From the NCBI GenBank assembly GCA_946404295.1, contig CAMJDE010000090.1, positions 1 to 7,285 of the forward strand: a stretch of DNA of 7,285 nt, in the 5' to 3' direction. Source of the stretch: an uncultured Clostridia bacterium (GTDB lineage Bacteria > Bacillota > Clostridia > Oscillospirales > CAG-272). The stretch's first letter is position 1. Each line of letters begins with the position of its first letter. The position numbers and the translations under genes are program-made. Under the pieces are notes generated by a model that did not search any database, was not told the DNA's origin, and saw only the letters and a list, made by a program, of their open reading frames with translations. Below, one piece after another: positions 5,360-7,285 of the stretch.

Positions 5360-6733
5360 TTACTCAGAGAGTTGGTAGTAGAAGGTGCCGTTCAGCTCGA
5401 CCCCATCCGCGGTCGTATAGGTCGCGGCGACGGGAGAAGCAACGCGGGAGACGTTCTGCACGAAGCCGTCGCCGGCGGTGGCGTAGTAGTCGGCGTAGAC
5501 GAGGTACGTGACGTCCTTCTCGGTGTTGAAGAACGGAGCGCGGAGACCCATGATGTGGCAGCCCTCGGGGATATCCTCGTAGGTGATGCCGCCCTGACCG
5601 TCGGAGGTCGCCGTGAAGAGCTGGTTGTTGCCCTTATCGTCCTTGAACGCGGTCGATCCGCCGAAATCGGGGGAGGGGGTGTTCGAGAGGCGAGAAACGA
5701 GCACGCCGTCGATGTAGGTCTCAACGAAGAAGTAGTAGGTCGCGGCGGTCGCACCGGCTTCGGTGTCCGCCTTGAGGGCGTCTTCGTTGGTCAGTTCCTG
5801 ATGGAACTTGACGCCGTAACGGTGCCAGCCCCACTCGGGATTGTCCCGATCGGCACCGCCGATGTTCGGGAAGTCGGCGTAGGTGTTGCCGGGGCCGCCC
5901 GCGGTTCTGGTCGACATACCGGCAGGTCCCACTTCAACGGTACGGAGCGAACCGTACTCGAAGCCGCCCGCGAAGGTGCAGTCGGAACCGGAAGCGTTGT
6001 CCTTCAGCGACATCCAGGTCAGGTCGTTGCCCTTGCCCTTGTCGCGCGCGGCGGTGTCCAGACGCGTGTCGATGATCGGGTGTCCGCCGCTGACCGACTG
6101 ACCGCCGAGGTTATCGAACGTGTTGTTCCAGAGGAACGAGAACTCGACGTAGAGGTCGTTGCCTGCGGGATCGTCGTCGGTCGGGTAGAAGTGGATCTCA
6201 CCTCCGTTCAGCAGTTCGGAGTAGATATTCTGCTCGACGAAAAGACGCTCGGAATCGGCGATCGGTTCGGTCGTGTACTTCCGCTCGACGGTCGCGGAGT
6301 AGGTCTTTTCGAGCTTCGTTTGGCAGTAGACACAGGTGCCTTCCATCGTGCCGTCGCCGGTAAAGAGGGTGGATTCCTTCGTGATCGTCCACTCTTCAAC
6401 CTTGTGTGCGTTGGGATCGACCGGGATCGGCGCTCTTTCAAGTTCCGCGCCGCACTGCTCGCAGTAGAGGACCTTCTCGCCCGGGGTCACGCAGGTCGGC
6501 TCGGACTCGATCACGTAGTCCGCTTCGGGGGTGTGGACGCACTCGGGCTCGGTCTCCTCGGGCTCGGTTTCTTCGGGCTCGGTGGGAGTGACGGTGCCAC
6601 CCGCCGTGGTCGTGGGCGCGGCGGTGCCGTTCGCCGTGGTCGTGTCAGCGGTTCCCTTCTTCTTTCCGCACGAAGCGAAGCAGAAGGCGCACAGGACGAG
6701 ACAGAGAATCAAAGCCAAGGTTTTCTTCATCAT
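5360..6733 (-). CDS. One-module surface lipoprotein, paralogue of the large gene
   Basis: Predicted 457-residue extracellular lipoprotein of unknown function. Residues 1-22 form the lipoprotein signal peptide (MMKK, hydrophobic stretch, FASC with Cys22 lipidated). A Thr-rich segment and a TEPEE linker run to residue 64. A zinc-ribbon-like segment follows (C65-x-H67, C81, C91-x2-C94). One module covers about 110-457, with H110 and C134-x2-C137, then HFYPT, AGNDLYVE, CTFAGGFE, FPNIGG, GWHR, YIDGVLVS, LFTATSDGQGG and FVQNV. This is the same motif order as in the modules of the 1464-residue paralogue. It most resembles module 1 there (both share ALKAD and AGATAATY before YIDGVLVS). The end FYYQLSE matches the FYYKLAD end of module 4. 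The start at 6733 has GGAGG 7 nt upstream; ATG 6730 is a less well spaced alternative. A ligand-binding surface role is inferred from the sandwich-like motifs. Confidence 0.93.
   Translation of the reverse strand: MMKKTLALILCLVLCAFCFASCGKKKGTADTTTANGTAAPTTTAGGTVTPTEPEETEPEETEPECVHTPEADYVIESEPTCVTPGEKVLYCEQCGAELERAPIPVDPNAHKVEEWTITKESTLFTGDGTMEGTCVYCQTKLEKTYSATVERKYTTEPIADSERLFVEQNIYSELLNGGEIHFYPTDDDPAGNDLYVEFSFLWNNTFDNLGGQSVSGGHPIIDTRLDTAARDKGKGNDLTWMSLKDNASGSDCTFAGGFEYGSLRTVEVGPAGMSTRTAGGPGNTYADFPNIGGADRDNPEWGWHRYGVKFHQELTNEDALKADTEAGATAATYYFFVETYIDGVLVSRLSNTPSPDFGGSTAFKDDKGNNQLFTATSDGQGGITYEDIPEGCHIMGLRAPFFNTEKDVTYLVYADYYATAGDGFVQNVSRVASPVAATYTTADGVELNGTFYYQLSE
6543..6583 (-). repeat. 15-bp-period repeat encoding the TEPEE linker
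   Basis: The 11-mer tcgggctcggt recurs at 6543, 6558 and 6573 with a 15-bp period. In the protein it gives TEPEE, TEPEE, TEPE (residues 51-64), directly comparable to the ATEPE linker of the paralogue. It is shorter and more diverged than the 4481-4540 repeat. Confidence 0.8.
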
Positions 6734-6740
6734 AATAATA

Positions 6741-6745
6741 CCTCC
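6741..6745 (-). promoter_or_regulatory. Ribosome-binding site of the one-module lipoprotein
   Basis: GGAGG on the minus strand, 7 nt before the first of two adjacent ATG codons (6733 and 6730). The spacing favours 6733. Confidence 0.88.
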
Positions 6746-6759
6746 AGTTTTTTACGGAT

Positions 6760-6776
6760 CGGCGGCAAATACGCCG
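6760..6776 (-). other. Leader hairpin upstream of the one-module gene
   Basis: CGGCG (6760-6764) pairs with CGCCG (6772-6776) around a 7-nt loop. It lies between the -10 box and the ribosome-binding site, as in the paralogous leader at 4697-4716. The surrounding leader sequence (AACGG, CGTA, CCG, TGGAGG on the minus strand) is also similar. Confidence 0.45.
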
Positions 6777-6790
6777 TTATCCTTGCTTTT

Positions 6791-6819
6791 ATTATAGCAA
6801 AAACGGGAGAAAGAAGCAA
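6791..6819 (-). promoter_or_regulatory. Sigma-A promoter of the one-module lipoprotein gene
   Basis: The minus strand has TTGCTT (6814-6819), a 17-bp spacer and TATAAT (6791-6796). The sequence TATAATAAAAG is identical to the -10 region of the paralogous promoter at 4728-4733. The -35 is weaker than in the paralogue and lacks its inverted repeat. Confidence 0.85.
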
Positions 6820-6921
6820 TGGAAAATGCGCCCGCGCGGGCAAAAAAGCAGACTGCACAAAAAACGCCCCGTCAAAATTGTTGAAAAAGACGGACGCCGC
6901 AGAAAGAACCAAGCCGCGCGA

Positions 6922-6960
6922 GAAAACAAAAAAACGACCGTCTCAGCGCAAAAAACGGTC
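6922..6960 (-). terminator. Terminator hairpin upstream of the one-module gene
   Basis: On the minus strand GACCGT and ACGGTC (6955-6960 with 6936-6941) form a 6-bp stem with a 13-nt loop, followed by GTTTTTTTGTTTTC (6922-6935). The long T-tract makes this a credible intrinsic terminator for transcription arriving from the right, for example from element copy B. It lies about 100 nt before the promoter at 6791-6819. Confidence 0.6.
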
Positions 6961-7015
6961 TCTTCCGCATCCCCTCCCCGGCGCCGAACGGAGCGGTTGC
7001 CTTTATTGCCGTTTT
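6961..7015. other. Spacer with no recognised feature
   Basis: Short GC-rich intergenic stretch between two terminator-like hairpins. No gene, repeat or fold could be supported. Confidence 0.3.
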
Positions 7016-7076
7016 GCAAGAAAAGAAATTTAAATGCGAGCCGTTCTGATTCCGTTCAGAAAGAAACGCGCTCGCA
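7016..7076 (-). terminator. Terminator-like 3' end of element copy B
   Basis: On the minus strand TGCGAGC (7070-7076) pairs with GCTCGCA (7035-7041). An inner 6-bp stem TTCTGA/TCAGAA (7044-7049 with 7056-7061) lies inside it. The hairpin is followed by TTTAAATTTCTTTTCTTGC (7016-7034). The last 13 nt are identical to the tail at 4908-4920 after copy A, so this may be the shared 3' end of the element transcript. Confidence 0.55.
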
Positions 7077-7080
7077 CAAA

Positions 7081-7285
7081 CGGTAACATCTTTACAAACC
7101 ACCCGCGCCGGCGCAAAGACGAGACGCGCACGCAGTAAGCGTCGGGGGGTCACGTGATTGTGCGCGTCGTCCGCTTGACCCTAACTGCGCCAGCAAATGC
7201 CGTCAGGCGCGCACAGACAGATGCAGAATCCGCGCTTGCGACCCGACGGCGTACCTGCGTACGCCAAGCGGTCGCAAACGCGGAT
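7081..7285 (-). ncRNA. Candidate structured RNA element, copy B (reaches window edge)
   Basis: Second copy of the element at 5014-5190, in the same orientation. The compound hairpin has an outer 14-bp stem (7228-7241/7272-7285) and an inner 7-bp stem (7248-7254/7259-7265) with a tetraloop. Offsets between the parts are the same as in copy A. The 8-bp stem 7159-7166/7208-7215 again encloses exactly 41 nt. The pair 7235/7278 is G-U on the minus strand and C-A on the plus. Copy B carries a longer variable segment (7113-7158 versus 5044-5064). It includes a hairpin GACGC/GCGTC and a TCACGTGA palindrome at 7150-7157. The distal block with CCACCCGCGCCGGC is at 7099-7112. The window ends at the base of the outer stem, so the 5' end may be cut off. 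Whether it is transcribed is unknown. Confidence 0.5.

Noticed and set aside
4814..7033. Plus-strand open frame of 739 codons
   Set aside because: It is the antisense triplet frame of the one-module lipoprotein, extended by chance into intergenic sequence and through the structured element. It shows no recognisable protein features.
7150..7157. TCACGTGA palindrome as a regulator site
   Set aside because: It lies within a segment present only in copy B. An 8-bp palindrome in GC-rich DNA can easily arise by chance, and no promoter is near.

Overview
The window looks like a piece of a GC-rich Clostridia-type (Firmicutes) genome. Both real genes lie on the minus strand. Each has a near-consensus sigma-A promoter (17-bp spacer), a strong GGAGG ribosome-binding site, and a lipoprotein signal peptide followed by a Pro/Thr/Glu linker, as expected for a protein tethered to the membrane of a Gram-positive cell. 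I cannot name a genus. No rRNA, tRNA, transposase, integrase or CRISPR array is visible.

Read along the minus strand (right to left): 7285-7016 holds a structured repeat element (copy B, running to the window edge) with a terminator-like 3' end. A second terminator at 6928-6960 follows. Then come a promoter and leader (6819-6734), a one-module lipoprotein gene (6733-5360) and its terminator (5250-5221). Copy A of the structured element (5190-5014, perhaps to 4908) comes next. About 150 nt of AT-rich spacer with T-tract motifs leads to a second promoter and leader (4756-4674), a four-module lipoprotein gene (4673-279) and its terminator (195-166). Positions 1-147 hold a short array of mini-hairpins.

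The two proteins are paralogues. Each has a lipobox, a TEPE(A/E)-type linker, a CxxC zinc-ribbon-like segment, and one or four copies of a module of about 320-355 residues. A module consists of another H...CxxC segment followed by a beta-rich domain with GWHR and Y(I/V)DGVL motifs, reminiscent of laminin-G/concanavalin-like sandwiches. The -10 region, leader hairpin and ribosome-binding site are also similar, so a unit of element, promoter and lipoprotein gene appears to have been duplicated as a whole. A binding or adhesion role outside the cell is plausible, but no substrate can be read from the sequence.

The most interesting signal is the pair of intergenic elements. They share a 41-nt loop of identical length (34/41 bases identical) and a compound hairpin with the same geometry. 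Five base pairs differ by compensatory double changes. Two further sites give G-U wobble on the minus strand but C-A mismatch on the plus strand, which suggests a structured RNA made from the minus strand. I do not recognise it as a known RNA class.
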